Made by a program: the position numbers and the translations under genes
NCBI GenBank assembly: GCA_963809765.1
Contig: CAWEKT010000001.1
Span: 930,001-994,000, forward strand
Length of the DNA: 64,000 bases
DNA from: JACVRM01 sp963809765
GTDB lineage: Bacteria; Actinomycetota; Thermoleophilia; Gaiellales; Gaiellaceae
Reading direction: 5' to 3'
Notes under the pieces: generated by a model
Told to the model about the DNA's origin: nothing
What the model saw: the letters and a program-made list of their open reading frames with translations, nothing else
Databases searched by the model: none
Shown here: piece by piece, positions 38,163 through 46,506 of the stretch
Layout of the letters: every line of letters starts with the position of its first letter
Numbering within the stretch: the stretch's first letter is position 1

Positions 38163-39473
38163 TCAGCCCCGGTACTCGTAGGCGCCGATGTCAGGTTGTT
38201 TGCCCCGCGCACGCCCGGTGATGTCGGTGGGCGGCGCGTAGATTCGGGCCGCGAGGTTGCGCAGGTGCGCCGAGCGGGTGTACGGCTTGCCGTGTCGGTC
38301 GAGCGCGATCCCGCCGACGCGGTCCGTCTTCGAGCAGCCGACGCCGCGGACGATGACGTTCGCGACGGATTCCTTCACCGTGCTGCAGACGTGGTTCGGC
38401 ACCTTCAGCAGCGCGATGACGTTGTTCGCCAGCAGAGGGCGCAGCCGCTTCGGAAGGACGCCGTACTGGTTGCTCATCCGGATCGAGCCCTCGTAGCCGT
38501 CCTTGCGGCGCCAGCCGGTCAGGATCGTGTTGTTGAGGATGCGCACGCCGCGGGGCACTCGCGGTGTCCCGGCGCTGCCGATCACCATTGCTACGCGGGC
38601 GCGATAGCCGGGTACCCGCGCGTCGGTGCCGACGAAGACGTTGTTGTAGATCCAGACGTCGCGGGTGCGGTCGGTGACGTACAGCTGGGCCGCTCCTCCC
38701 CGGTACACGCCGAAGTAGTTGCGCTCGACGAGCACGCCGCGGCCTGCGAAGAGCTGGACGAGGTCCTGGTGCCCGCACCGATCCACGCGGCCGCGGCACG
38801 GGAGCGCACGGACGAACCGGTTCCGCCGGAGGACGAGCTTCGAGTGGAAGCGGCCGTGGACGAAGTCGCAGCCGTAGCAGTCGTGGAAGAAGCTGTCCTC
38901 GATCGTGACGTGGCTGGCCCAGCGGAGCCAGACGCAGTTCGTCTGCAGCGTCGAGCGGTCGCCGCAATGGGAGAAGTCGCTCCGCCGGATGCTGACATGA
39001 CTCGAGTCCGGCAGCTGCACGGTCGAGCGGAAGCGCGTCCCGGCCGCCGTGATGACGAGGTTGTGCAGCTGAATCCGGGATGCGCGCTCCGCCAGGATGC
39101 CCGCGTCGCCGCTCACCGGTGCGACCGTCAGCCGCGAGATCCACACTCGCTGCGCGCCGTCCAGGAAGATGCGCTCGACGCGCGTTCCGCGGCGCCCGAC
39201 GATGAAGAGCGGCGCCCACGAGCGCGGCCCCACCCGCAGCTCGCCGCGAAAGGTGCGTGGCGCCAGCACGATCGTCCCGCCTGACGAGCGCATCCGTGCG
39301 ACCGCCTTCGCGAACTGACCCGTGGTGCGAACCCGGATCGTCCGCGGCTGCTTCGGCTTCGCGCGGTTCGCGCGCGCCGGCTGCTCGGGTTCCGGAGCGC
39401 GCGCCGAAGCAGCCTGGGCCGTGCCAAGCGCAAGCGCCGCGGCGCACACCGTCAGGACAGCTACGTGCTTCAT
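38163..39473 (-). CDS. Secreted right-handed parallel beta-helix protein
   Basis: A 436-residue exported protein. ATG 39473, preceded by GAGAGGGGA, gives signal peptide MKHVAVLTVCAAALALGTAQ. The mature part has an initial APEPEQPARANRAKPKQ linker, then short repeating strands typical of pectate-lyase-like beta-helices: GGTIVLAPRTFRGELRV, SRIQLHNLVITAAGTRF, SHVTIEDSFFHDCYGCDFVH, KLVLRRNRFVRAL, RDVWIYNNVFVGT, RGVRILNNTILTG, and the final PDIGAYEYRG. Several Cys suggest disulfides. Likely a polysaccharide-binding or -cleaving protein; catalytic residues are not identifiable. Confidence 0.85.
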   Translation of the reverse strand: MKHVAVLTVCAAALALGTAQAASARAPEPEQPARANRAKPKQPRTIRVRTTGQFAKAVARMRSSGGTIVLAPRTFRGELRVGPRSWAPLFIVGRRGTRVERIFLDGAQRVWISRLTVAPVSGDAGILAERASRIQLHNLVITAAGTRFRSTVQLPDSSHVSIRRSDFSHCGDRSTLQTNCVWLRWASHVTIEDSFFHDCYGCDFVHGRFHSKLVLRRNRFVRALPCRGRVDRCGHQDLVQLFAGRGVLVERNYFGVYRGGAAQLYVTDRTRDVWIYNNVFVGTDARVPGYRARVAMVIGSAGTPRVPRGVRILNNTILTGWRRKDGYEGSIRMSNQYGVLPKRLRPLLANNVIALLKVPNHVCSTVKESVANVIVRGVGCSKTDRVGGIALDRHGKPYTRSAHLRNLAARIYAPPTDITGRARGKQPDIGAYEYRG

Positions 39474-39619
39474 TCCCCTCTCCCCGCGGCAGCGTAGTGC
39501 GCCGCCTGCGCCGCTGCGGCCGGTACATCCTCGGCGCACTTGCGTTCCACCCACGCGCGCCGGGTCTCGGTACGGTCGAACCGGGGAGGAGGAGTGGTGG
39601 CCTCCCGGCCGCCCGGCGC

Positions 39620-39644
39620 GGACATGTCCGAACTGGACATGTCC
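39620..39644. repeat. Two perfect GGACATGTCC palindromes at 15-bp period
   Basis: GGACATGTCC at 39620-39629 and again at 39635-39644, separated by GAACT. Each is self-complementary; together with flanking CGCG/CGCG they can also form one hairpin. Same unit and same 15-base step as at 15863. Here the position is between divergent genes (beta-helix protein and methyltransferase), so an operator role is possible. The remaining 39474-39702 shows nothing else I can name. Confidence 0.65.
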
Positions 39645-39702
39645 CGCGGTGTCGATACGCGGCGGCGGCGGGGCGGCTGCGCGTCTCCTAGGATGCGCGC
39701 CG

Positions 39703-40525
39703 ATGTCGAGCCCTCCGTCGGCGACGAGCGGCCTCTGGGCGAGCGCGTCCGCCTACGACGCGTTCATGGGCCGCTGGAGCCGGCTCGTCGCCGCGCGAGT
39801 TCCTCGACTGGCTGGCCGCGCCGCCCGGCGCCGCCTGGCTCGACGTCGGTTGTGGCACCGGCATGCTCAGCGAGACGATTCTCGACCGGGCAGAGCCTGC
39901 GCGCGTGACGGCCGTCGACCCGTCGGAGCCGTTCGTCGAGGCCGCGGCAGCGAGGCTCGCCGGGCGGCCGGTGGACACGCGCGTGGGCGACGCCATGAGC
40001 CTGCCGCTCGACGACGGCGCCTTCGACGTCACCGTCGCGGGGCTGGTGCTCAACTTCGTCCCGGAGCCGGCGACGGGCGTCGGCGAGATGGCACGCGTGA
40101 CCCGGGCCGGAGGCACGGTCGCGGCGTACGTCTGGGACTACGCCGAGGGCATGCAGATGCTCCGCCGCTTCTGGGATGCGGCCATCGAGATCGACCCGCG
40201 TGCAGCCGACCTCGACGAGGGCAGCCGATTCTCCGTCACCCGGCCCGACGTGCTCCGCGGGTTGTTCGAGGACGCCCGGCTCGGCGAGGTGGAGGTGAGG
40301 GAGATCGTCGTCCCCACCCGGTTCGCGAGCTTCGACGACCTCTGGTCGCCCTTCCTGGCCGGCCATGCGCCGGCGCCCGCGTTCCTCGTCTCGCTCGAGC
40401 CGGCGCAGCGCGAGGAGCTGCGAGAGCGCCTCCGGGCCTCCGTCGAGGAGGCCGAGGACGGCGCGATCGAGCTCACCGCGCGCGCCTGGGCCGCCCGCGG
40501 GCGGGTAGCCGCCGCGGTCCAGTAG
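39703..40525 (+). CDS. Class I SAM-dependent methyltransferase (one frameshift)
   Basis: Methyltransf_11/25 type. ATG 39703 gives ASAYDAFMGRWSRLVAAREF; a base change of frame near 39797 leads into AWLDVGCGTGMLSETILDRA (motif I), VTAVDPSEPFVEAAAARL (motif II), DAMSLPLDDGAFDVTVAGL, ARVTRAGGTVAAYVWDYAEG (post II) and a C-terminal cap FASFDDLWSPFLAGHAP. About 274 residues, complete. The N-terminal YDAFMGRWSR is shared by a large group of methyltransferases of unknown substrate. Confidence 0.85.
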
Positions 40526-40541
40526 GTCCGTTCGGACTTCA

Positions 40542-40584
40542 TTGAGAGCGGCTTGATCTGCCCTTGAGGCAGACGGCCGACCGT
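40542..40584 (+). promoter_or_regulatory. SARP-type promoter upstream of the secreted 175-residue protein
   Basis: Heptamers TTGAGAG (40542), TTGATCT (40553) and TTGAGGC (40564) at exact 11-base steps, then 8 bases to GACCGT (40579-40584), a GAnnnT -10-like element. The start codon is 48 bases further on. Same layout as at 44825, 48862 and 49294. Confidence 0.7.
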
Positions 40585-40632
40585 GTCTCCATCGACCGCG
40601 CTGAAGCGGTCACGAAAGAAGGAGACAGTCAA

Positions 40633-41160
40633 ATGAAGCGCACGTTCCTCACCAAGCTCGCAGTTGGCGCCAGCATCCTCGTCACGGCGCTGATCTCCGC
40701 CGGCGGCGCAGCCGCTCATGGCCAGGATCCGACGCACACCTTCGGCGTGCGGTGCCTCTCGAACGGCATGGAGACCAGCATGGCCAGCACGATCCCCGGC
40801 AGCTTCTACGCGGTGTTCGTGCAGAAGTACCTGCCGCCCAACTGGGTCGGCATCGGCTACCGCACCGGCTGGATCGCGACGGACGACTTCCGCAGCGTCT
40901 ACCAGAACCCGGTCGCGGCGCCGATCACCTTCCGGTCGAAGGCCCAGTTCGCCCTCGAGCCCGGCTCGTACTTCGCCTGGGGCCTGTTCGCCTTCCCGAA
41001 TGGCCAGGGCGGTTTCAGCTACCACTTCACGCCCGCCGACCGCGTCTGCACGATCCAGGGCAGCGTCTTCGCCAAGGCCGGCAAGCACGCGAAGCGCGTT
41101 GCCAAGCCGAAGCGCCTGCCGACCAAGGCGCCGGTCATCGCCGCGACCCGCAAGCCCTAA
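40633..41160 (+). CDS. Small secreted protein, member of the SARP-type regulon
   Basis: A 175-residue protein. ATG 40633 is preceded by GAAGGAGACAGTCAA. Signal peptide MKRTFLTKLAVGASILVTAL, cleavage near AAAHG. The mature domain (about residues 30-150) has two Cys (VRCLSNGM and DRVCTIQG), aromatic strands (YRTGWIATDDFRSVYQNP, SKAQFALEPGSYFAWGLFAF) and a basic Lys/Ala/Pro tail (AGKHAKRVAKPKRLPTKAP). The tail resembles that of the zinc peptidase at 44899 and may bind the cell wall. No family recognised. Transcription ends at the hairpin at 41182. Confidence 0.75.
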   Translation: MKRTFLTKLAVGASILVTALISAGGAAAHGQDPTHTFGVRCLSNGMETSMASTIPGSFYAVFVQKYLPPNWVGIGYRTGWIATDDFRSVYQNPVAAPITFRSKAQFALEPGSYFAWGLFAFPNGQGGFSYHFTPADRVCTIQGSVFAKAGKHAKRVAKPKRLPTKAPVIAATRKP

Positions 41161-41181
41161 CACTTCCCTCCGGACCGAAGA

Positions 41182-41208
41182 GCGGGGGACGGCGACGCCG
41201 TCCCCCGC
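41182..41208. terminator. Bidirectional hairpin between convergent genes
   Basis: Perfect 12-bp stem GCGGGGGACGGC (41182-41193) / GCCGTCCCCCGC (41197-41208), loop GAC, between the stop of the secreted-protein gene (41160) and the stop of the kinase gene (41228). No U-tract on either side, as is common in GC-rich actinobacteria. Confidence 0.65.
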
Positions 41209-41227
41209 GCGCATGGACCGGGCCGGC

Positions 41228-43018
41228 TCAGCCGGCGGTTGTCAGCCCGTACGGCGACAGCGCACGGAAGCGCACGGCCACCGATCGCTCGGCGTCCCTC
41301 ACGTCCTTCCGGCGCGACGCGTAGCGGCTCGCCGCGCCCGCTTCTGCCGCCGCCGCCAGCCTGTCGTACGCTTGCGCCGCGTCCGCCAGGGACATGTCGA
41401 GCGCGCGCAGCTCAGGGCGCGCGAGCGCAGCGAGCTTTGCCGGACGGAGATTGCCGGCGGCAGTGCGGTATGCGTTCGCGACCTGGCCGGCTGCGCTCGC
41501 CTGTTCCGCGGAGTTCGCCGCGCGCCGCATCGCGTCGAGCCCGCGGCCCCGGCTCTGCTCGAGCGATGTGGCCAGCCGGCGGAGCGCTCTGGCGTCGACC
41601 GCGCGCGGTTGCAGGGTGACGGGTCGCTCAACCGAGGCCTCGTGCAGAACGGCCTCGCACTTCGGGAGGAGCCCCGGCGCGCCGTCGCAGAGGACGACGG
41701 TCGAGTCTGCCGCGCCCGGGAGCGCATAGGCCGTCGTCGAGCCGATCCGGTAGCGGTACGCCTGCGCGTTGCCGACGCGGACGATCCGCCGCTTCTCGAG
41801 GGCTGCTCGCCTGGCCAGCGAGCCCGGCAGGAATGACGGACGGACAGGGCGGGCCGAACCCGCCGTCAGCGTCGTTCGCCGGGCGCCCTCCGTCAGCTCG
41901 ATCGCAGCAGCCTGCTCCAGCGGCGTACCCGTCGCAACGTCACGCGACCGCCACGGCCGCACGTACGGCAGCGAGATGTTGGCGGCAGTGATCCGCCGAT
42001 CAGCAGTCTCCGGGTCGCTGCCAGATCCGGTCTCGCCGACCGCGTAGCCGGCGACGGCGAGCAGTGCCGCCGCGACGCCGACCCCCGCGAGCACGAGCCA
42101 GCGTCTGGACGGGGTCACGTCGGGCGAGGCGGCACGGATGCCCGCCTCGGCCGGCGCAGAAAGCGGACCGGCCGGCACGTCGAGGGCTGTGCCGGCTGCG
42201 GCCGCGGCTTCGGCGGCCGAGTCCATCAGCTCGCCGGCGCTGCGGTACCGCGCTGCCGGTTCCTTCGCGAGCGCACGGGTCACGACGTGGTCAAACCCGG
42301 GCGGCAGATCCGGTCGCCGCTCCGTCACCGCCGGCGGGAGATCGGAAAGGTGCGCGTAGAGGACGGCCGCGTCGGAGTCTCGGGGAAACGGAATCGAGCC
42401 CGTGAGGCTCTCGTACAGGACCGCCCCGAGCGCGTAGACGTCACTCGCGGGCTCGGCAGGCTCACCGCGAATCTGCTCCGGCGAGATGTAGTCCAGGGTG
42501 CCCACGAGGCGCCCGGTTCGCGTCAGCGCCGTCCGTCCGTCCAGCGTCTTGGTGACTCCGAAGTCGGTCAGGAACGCGTGCCGGCCGTCGCCGCTGACCA
42601 GGATGTTCTCAGGCTTCACGTCGCGGTGGATCAGGCCGGCCGCGTGGGCCGTGTCGAGCGCATCGGCGACCTGCCCGAGCAGCCTGACTGCCGCGCCCGG
42701 TGTCAGCTCGCGGCCCACGATCAGGCTGCGCAGGTTCGGTCCCCGAATGAGCTGCATGGCCAGGAAGAGGCCGTGCTCGCTCTCGCCGGCCTCGAAGACG
42801 GGAACGATGTGTGGATGGCTCATGGCGGCGTGCACGTGGCCCTCGCGCCGGAAGCGCTCCCGGAAGTCTTCGTCGTCTCCGAGCTCCGCCGAGATGAGCT
42901 TGAGGGCGACGGTTCGGTTCAGCGACAGCTGGGTCGCCTCGTAGACGGCGCCCATGCCGCCCTGCCCGAGCAGTCGGTCGATCCGGTAGCCGGCGACGGT
43001 CGAGCCGGGAGCGAGCAC
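41228..43018 (-). CDS. PknB-like transmembrane Ser/Thr protein kinase
   Basis: A 596-residue kinase. GTG 43018 gives LAPGSTVAGYRIDRLLGQGG (glycine loop GQGGMGAVY), VALKLI (ATP Lys), HRDVKPEN (catalytic loop), LTDFGVTK (DFG) and GTLDYISPEQI (P+1). A Pro/Ala linker leads to one membrane helix at about residue 305 (WLVLAGVGVAAALLAVAGYA), then a 270-residue external domain ending SPYGLTTAG. That domain is helical (VDARALRRLATSLEQSRGRG, AYRTAAGNLRPAKLAALAR) and has one Cys pair, unlike PASTA repeats. Third gene of a minus-strand operon with 43035-43376 and 43373-44770. Confidence 0.92.
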   Translation of the reverse strand: MLAPGSTVAGYRIDRLLGQGGMGAVYEATQLSLNRTVALKLISAELGDDEDFRERFRREGHVHAAMSHPHIVPVFEAGESEHGLFLAMQLIRGPNLRSLIVGRELTPGAAVRLLGQVADALDTAHAAGLIHRDVKPENILVSGDGRHAFLTDFGVTKTLDGRTALTRTGRLVGTLDYISPEQIRGEPAEPASDVYALGAVLYESLTGSIPFPRDSDAAVLYAHLSDLPPAVTERRPDLPPGFDHVVTRALAKEPAARYRSAGELMDSAAEAAAAAGTALDVPAGPLSAPAEAGIRAASPDVTPSRRWLVLAGVGVAAALLAVAGYAVGETGSGSDPETADRRITAANISLPYVRPWRSRDVATGTPLEQAAAIELTEGARRTTLTAGSARPVRPSFLPGSLARRAALEKRRIVRVGNAQAYRYRIGSTTAYALPGAADSTVVLCDGAPGLLPKCEAVLHEASVERPVTLQPRAVDARALRRLATSLEQSRGRGLDAMRRAANSAEQASAAGQVANAYRTAAGNLRPAKLAALARPELRALDMSLADAAQAYDRLAAAAEAGAASRYASRRKDVRDAERSVAVRFRALSPYGLTTAG

Positions 43019-43034
43019 GCCCGTGAGTCTCGCC

Positions 43035-43376
43035 CTAGCGGCGGATGATCGTCGTGGTCGTCGTCTTCGGCGGAGGCGGCGGAGGCGGCTCGGTACCGCC
43101 AACAGGCGACGCAGTCGGCGCCGCGGTCGTGGTCGTCACCGAGGTCGCGCCGCCGGATGCACTCGCGGATGCCGGCTTGAGCGCGGGGATGCTGCCGGCC
43201 AGCGAGGGCGGCCGCGCTGCCACTTCTGCCGGCTGCAGCACGGCGAGATCGGCGGCCGGGGCGACGCCGGGCCCGGTCTGGCTGTCATCGCCGCCCGCGC
43301 GACCCGCGACGAAACCGAGCGCTCCGGCGAGCAGCAGCGCGGCGCACGCGGCGGCGATCAACGCAGGGTGTCTCAC
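43035..43376 (-). CDS. Small membrane-anchored Pro/Thr-rich protein
   Basis: A 113-residue protein: GTG 43376 with GAGGGGCTC upstream, RHPALIAAACAALLLAGALG membrane segment, then an external low-complexity tail (QPAEVAARPPSLAGSIPALK, VTTTTAAPTASPVGG, PPPPPPPKTTTTT). The tail resembles the Thr/Pro linkers of the secreted proteins at 59967 and 61514. Its start overlaps the preceding stop (GTGA), and the kinase gene follows after 16 bases, so it may be an accessory or substrate of that kinase. No family recognised. Confidence 0.65.
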   Translation of the reverse strand: MRHPALIAAACAALLLAGALGFVAGRAGGDDSQTGPGVAPAADLAVLQPAEVAARPPSLAGSIPALKPASASASGGATSVTTTTAAPTASPVGGTEPPPPPPPKTTTTTIIRR

Positions 43377-44770
43377 GAGCCCCTCGACACGCGTTTGCAC
43401 GCCACCGGCTTCTGGCTGCCCGTCGGCGGGACACAGCGATGGCTGGACACTCGGCCCGTCCGCAGGTGGTAGCGGAGGTCGAAGCCGATGAACCCTGGCT
43501 TGGTTGCCCGGATGACGATCGTCGTGTCCAGACCGAGCGCCTGTCCGCGCAGCTTGCGGCTGTAGACGGAGCGGCCGCGCGAGACGACGGTCTCCCGGCC
43601 GCGGGCGCTCGACAGCGTCACGATGGTCTTGGCCTCGAGGCGCGTCAGGCCGAAGTATCGGACGAGCAGGCGTGGCTTTCGTCCGCCCGTCAGGCCCAGC
43701 TCGACGACGTCGTCGAAGACCAGGCGCTTGAACGGCCCGGGGCACCCGTTTGCATTGGTGTCGTACCTGCCCCCGGACACCGTCGGGCACCGGTCGCTGG
43801 GATCGGCGAGCGCGTCGCCGTCACTGTTCGGCGGTGGCGGGGCCGGGGTCGTCACGCTTGCGAACGCCGACGGCGGGCTGACGTTGCCGGCGGCATCGAG
43901 AGCCCGCACCTCGTAGGTCAGGGTCGCGCCGACCGGCGGAGAAGCGTCGGTGTAGCTCGTGCCCGTTGCGGTGCCGAGCTCGGCGCCGTTCCGGTAGACG
44001 CGGTAGGCCGTCACACCGACGTTGTCCGTGCTTGCCGCCCAGGACAGCGCTACCTGCGGCCCGGCCTGCAGAGCTGCGGTCAGCTGGGTCGGAGCCGCCG
44101 GCGGTTGAGTGTCGGGCGGCGGCGGAGGCGGAGGGGGCGGCGTGAACTGCAGCGTGTACGTGAGGCGATTGCCCGATGCGGCGTCGTCCGGCACCAGCTC
44201 CTGGTCGGGGGTGCCTGTCTTGGCGGCGAAGATCCAGAAGTTGAACGCCGCCGTGGTCGCGAGATCGGAGCGGTTGATCGTGAACGTCAGCGTCTGCGTC
44301 GCCGGGTCGAAGGCGCCCGCAAACGTCGGAGCCGGCACGTTCTCGGTGAAGCCGCTCGCGCCGCACGTGTCCAGCGCGAACTTCGGGAACGACAACCCGA
44401 AGTAGCGGAGGCGAAAGTCGGTGCCGGCGCAGGTGCCTCCCGGCGTAGCGGTGCTGCGGTCGGCGTCCAGGAAGAGACTGATGCCCTCGTCGCCGAGCCC
44501 GCCGCTGCGGTTGCCGAAGACGAGCTTGAAGGTGAGGAGCCCCGCATCGTCGTTTGCGATCGTGACCGTGACCGCATCGGCCGCCTGGCCGGCGTCGCCC
44601 GCCGGGTCGGTCCACGACGATGTGCCGGCGGCGACCGCGCCGGAACCGCCGAGAGCTCCGAGCACCAACGCCAGGAGTGCGCACGCGAGCAACGCGGCCG
44701 TTGGGACGCGCGTTCGCGCCTCTCGAACCTGCCGCCGCACCTCGCCTTCAGACCCCGTTTCGATGTTCAC
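43373..44770 (-). CDS. Exported beta-sandwich/FN3 protein with calcium-type Asp repeat
   Basis: A 465-residue protein. N-terminal membrane segment PTAALLACALLALVLGALGG at residues about 23-42 (signal or anchor). Domain 1 (about 50-210) belongs to a local paralogous family: SWTDPAGDA, NDDAGLLTFKLVFGNR, FDPATQTLTFTINRSDL. A Pro-run and FN3 domain follow (APTQLTAALQAGPQVALSWA, DNVGVTAYRVYRNGAEL), then a thrombospondin-3-like Asp stretch (NSDGDALADPSDRCP, YDTNANGCPGP) and a basic C-terminal domain. First gene of the operon with the small anchored protein and kinase; plausibly the external ligand or surface partner of the kinase. Confidence 0.82.
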   Translation of the reverse strand: MNIETGSEGEVRRQVREARTRVPTAALLACALLALVLGALGGSGAVAAGTSSWTDPAGDAGQAADAVTVTIANDDAGLLTFKLVFGNRSGGLGDEGISLFLDADRSTATPGGTCAGTDFRLRYFGLSFPKFALDTCGASGFTENVPAPTFAGAFDPATQTLTFTINRSDLATTAAFNFWIFAAKTGTPDQELVPDDAASGNRLTYTLQFTPPPPPPPPPDTQPPAAPTQLTAALQAGPQVALSWAASTDNVGVTAYRVYRNGAELGTATGTSYTDASPPVGATLTYEVRALDAAGNVSPPSAFASVTTPAPPPPNSDGDALADPSDRCPTVSGGRYDTNANGCPGPFKRLVFDDVVELGLTGGRKPRLLVRYFGLTRLEAKTIVTLSSARGRETVVSRGRSVYSRKLRGQALGLDTTIVIRATKPGFIGFDLRYHLRTGRVSSHRCVPPTGSQKPVACKRVSRGS

Positions 44771-44824
44771 AAGACCGCGGACCGAGTGTACTGCGCCTTT
44801 CCTCCGACCGGAAGAGCGCGCCTC

Positions 44825-44867
44825 TTGAGCGCGCCTTGAGCGGACGTTGACGATCCGCGCCGATCGT
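44825..44867 (+). promoter_or_regulatory. SARP-type promoter upstream of the zinc metallopeptidase
   Basis: TTGAGCG (44825), TTGAGCG (44836) and TTGACGA (44847) at 11-base steps, then 8 bases to GATCGT (44862-44867). The start codon is at 44899. Strongest copy, with two identical heptamers. The divergent beta-sandwich gene begins at 44770 and could be influenced too. Confidence 0.78.
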
Positions 44868-44898
44868 GCGGCTCATGAGCGATCGAAGGAGGGTTCCC

Positions 44899-45633
44899 AT
44901 GCACCGCGCCGCACTGCTCGTCCTGATCCTGGCCGCTGTCGCAGCGGTCTCCGCTTCCCCGGCGCGGGCGCTCACGCCCGAGCAGACGCAGCCGGAAGGC
45001 GTCGCGTCGTTGATGCGGCCGAATCTCGACGCTTTCTGGAGCTCGACGCTCGGCGCACGGTTCTCCGCGCCTGGTTTCGCGTGGTACGCCGCCCCGGGTA
45101 CGGCGTGCGGCGTCTGGATCGAGGGCCCGAACTCCCTCTACTGCCCGCTCGACTCCTCCGTGTACCTGGACTACAACTGGCACCGGCAACTCATCGCCCG
45201 CCGCGGCGACTTCGCCTCCGCATTCGTCTTCGCGCACGAGTATGCCCACCACGTGCAGCGCCTCCGCGGCTTCTTCGAGTGGGCGAGCAACCATGCTCTC
45301 TTCGCCGCGCGCGAGCTGCAGGCGGACTGCTACGCCGGCCTCTTCACCCGTTGGGCCTTCGACCGCGGCCTCGTCACCCAGGCAGACCTGCTCGAGGCGA
45401 GCCGGTGGCTGCAATCGAGCGGCGACGCCCACGACTGGGAGGACGCCTGGGCGCACGGGACGGGGACGATGCGGAATGCGTGGTTCCGGCACGGCATCGC
45501 CCATCGCACAGTCGCCGCCTGTGATCTGGTCTACCGCCGTGTCCACGGCACCAAGGTGCTGGCGCCGGTGGCACCGAAGCCGAAGGCAAAGGCCAAGCCC
45601 GCGAAGCCCAAGCGTAAGGTCGTCCGCAGGTAG
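44899..45633 (+). CDS. Secreted neutral zinc metallopeptidase-like protein
   Basis: A 244-residue protein. ATG 44899 is preceded by GAAGGAGGG. Signal peptide MHRAALLVLILAAVAAVSAS, cleavage near ARA-L. Peptidase domain: CGVWIEGPNSLYCPLDSSVY, VFAHEYAHHVQRLRGFFEW with HEYAH (HExxH zinc/catalytic site), then RELQADCYAGLFTRWAFD, where Glu is the third zinc ligand in the YpfJ/PF04228 group, and DAHDWEDAWAHGTGTMRNAW. The tail is Lys/Ala/Pro-rich (PKAKAKPAKPKRKVVRR). Probably an exported protease, expressed from the SARP-type promoter, with a kinase gene following after 30 bases. Confidence 0.88.
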   Translation: MHRAALLVLILAAVAAVSASPARALTPEQTQPEGVASLMRPNLDAFWSSTLGARFSAPGFAWYAAPGTACGVWIEGPNSLYCPLDSSVYLDYNWHRQLIARRGDFASAFVFAHEYAHHVQRLRGFFEWASNHALFAARELQADCYAGLFTRWAFDRGLVTQADLLEASRWLQSSGDAHDWEDAWAHGTGTMRNAWFRHGIAHRTVAACDLVYRRVHGTKVLAPVAPKPKAKAKPAKPKRKVVRR

Positions 45634-45663
45634 CGGCAGCCGAGGCGTGCGATCCTTCGCCCT

Positions 45664-46506
45664 GTGAGCCTGGAGCGGATCGGGCTCGAGCCGGGCGACG
45701 CGATCGGCCACTTCCGGCTCGAGCGTCAGCTCGGAGAAGGGGCGATGGGTGTCGTCTTCCTGGCCGCCCGTGAGCCGGAGGGGGAGGCCGTCGCGCTGAA
45801 GGTCTTGCGGCAGGCGCTGGCCGCCGACGAGGTCTACCGCGACCGCTTCCGCCGAGAAGCTCGGGTTGCCGCGGATGTTCAGCATCCGGGGCTTGTCCGC
45901 GTGGTCGAGAGCGGGGAGGCCGATGGATTCCACTATCTGGCGGTCGAGCTGGTCGAGGGCGGCACCCTCGAAGATCTGCTCGAGCGCGAGCGCTGGCTCG
46001 CGCTCGCGGACACGGTCCAGATCGCCTCGGACATCGCCGGCGGGCTCGAGGCGCTCCACGCAGCAGGCATCGTCCATCGCGACGTCAAGCCGTCGAACGT
46101 GATGCTCCGCACGTCGGGCCGGGCGGCCCTGACCGACTTCGGGCTGGCGAAGGGGCGGGCCTACACCGTGCTGACCCGGCCCGGGCAGGTGATGGGCACG
46201 CTCGACTACATCGCCCCGGAGCTGATCCGCGGCGAGGAGGCGACCCCTGCTAGCGACGTCTACGCACTGGGCTGCCTCACCTACGAGTGCGTCACCGGCG
46301 TGGCCCCGTTTGCCAGCAAGGCAATGTTCGAGGTCGCCGTCGCTCACCTCGAGGAGGAGCCGCCGAGCCCGGCCGCCGCCCGGCCGGACCTGCCCGCGGA
46401 TCTCGGCTGGGTGATCATGCAGGCACTCGCGAAGAAGCCCGAGGAGCGTCCGCCGACGCCCCGCGCATTCGCCACGATGCTCGGCGTCGCCGTCCCGGGC
46501 CGGTGA
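45664..46506 (+). CDS. Soluble Ser/Thr protein kinase
   Basis: A 280-residue kinase with catalytic domain only and no membrane helix. GTG 45664. Seen: GHFRLERQLGEGAMGVVFLA (glycine loop), VALKVLRQAL (Lys), HRDVKPSNVML (catalytic loop), LTDFGLAK (DFG), GTLDYIAPELI (P+1) and a complete C-lobe. Downstream, a zinc-ribbon gene overlaps by 4 bases (GTGA), so they are translated together. It follows the secreted peptidase and may regulate secretion or the regulon; the target is unknown. Confidence 0.9.
   Translation: MSLERIGLEPGDAIGHFRLERQLGEGAMGVVFLAAREPEGEAVALKVLRQALAADEVYRDRFRREARVAADVQHPGLVRVVESGEADGFHYLAVELVEGGTLEDLLERERWLALADTVQIASDIAGGLEALHAAGIVHRDVKPSNVMLRTSGRAALTDFGLAKGRAYTVLTRPGQVMGTLDYIAPELIRGEEATPASDVYALGCLTYECVTGVAPFASKAMFEVAVAHLEEEPPSPAAARPDLPADLGWVIMQALAKKPEERPPTPRAFATMLGVAVPGR

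Noticed and set aside
44814..44820. Fourth heptamer upstream of the 44825 site
   Set aside because: GAGCGCG at the right spacing lacks the TTGA core; also the ATTCGAG at 49327 overlaps the proposed -10 and was not counted.
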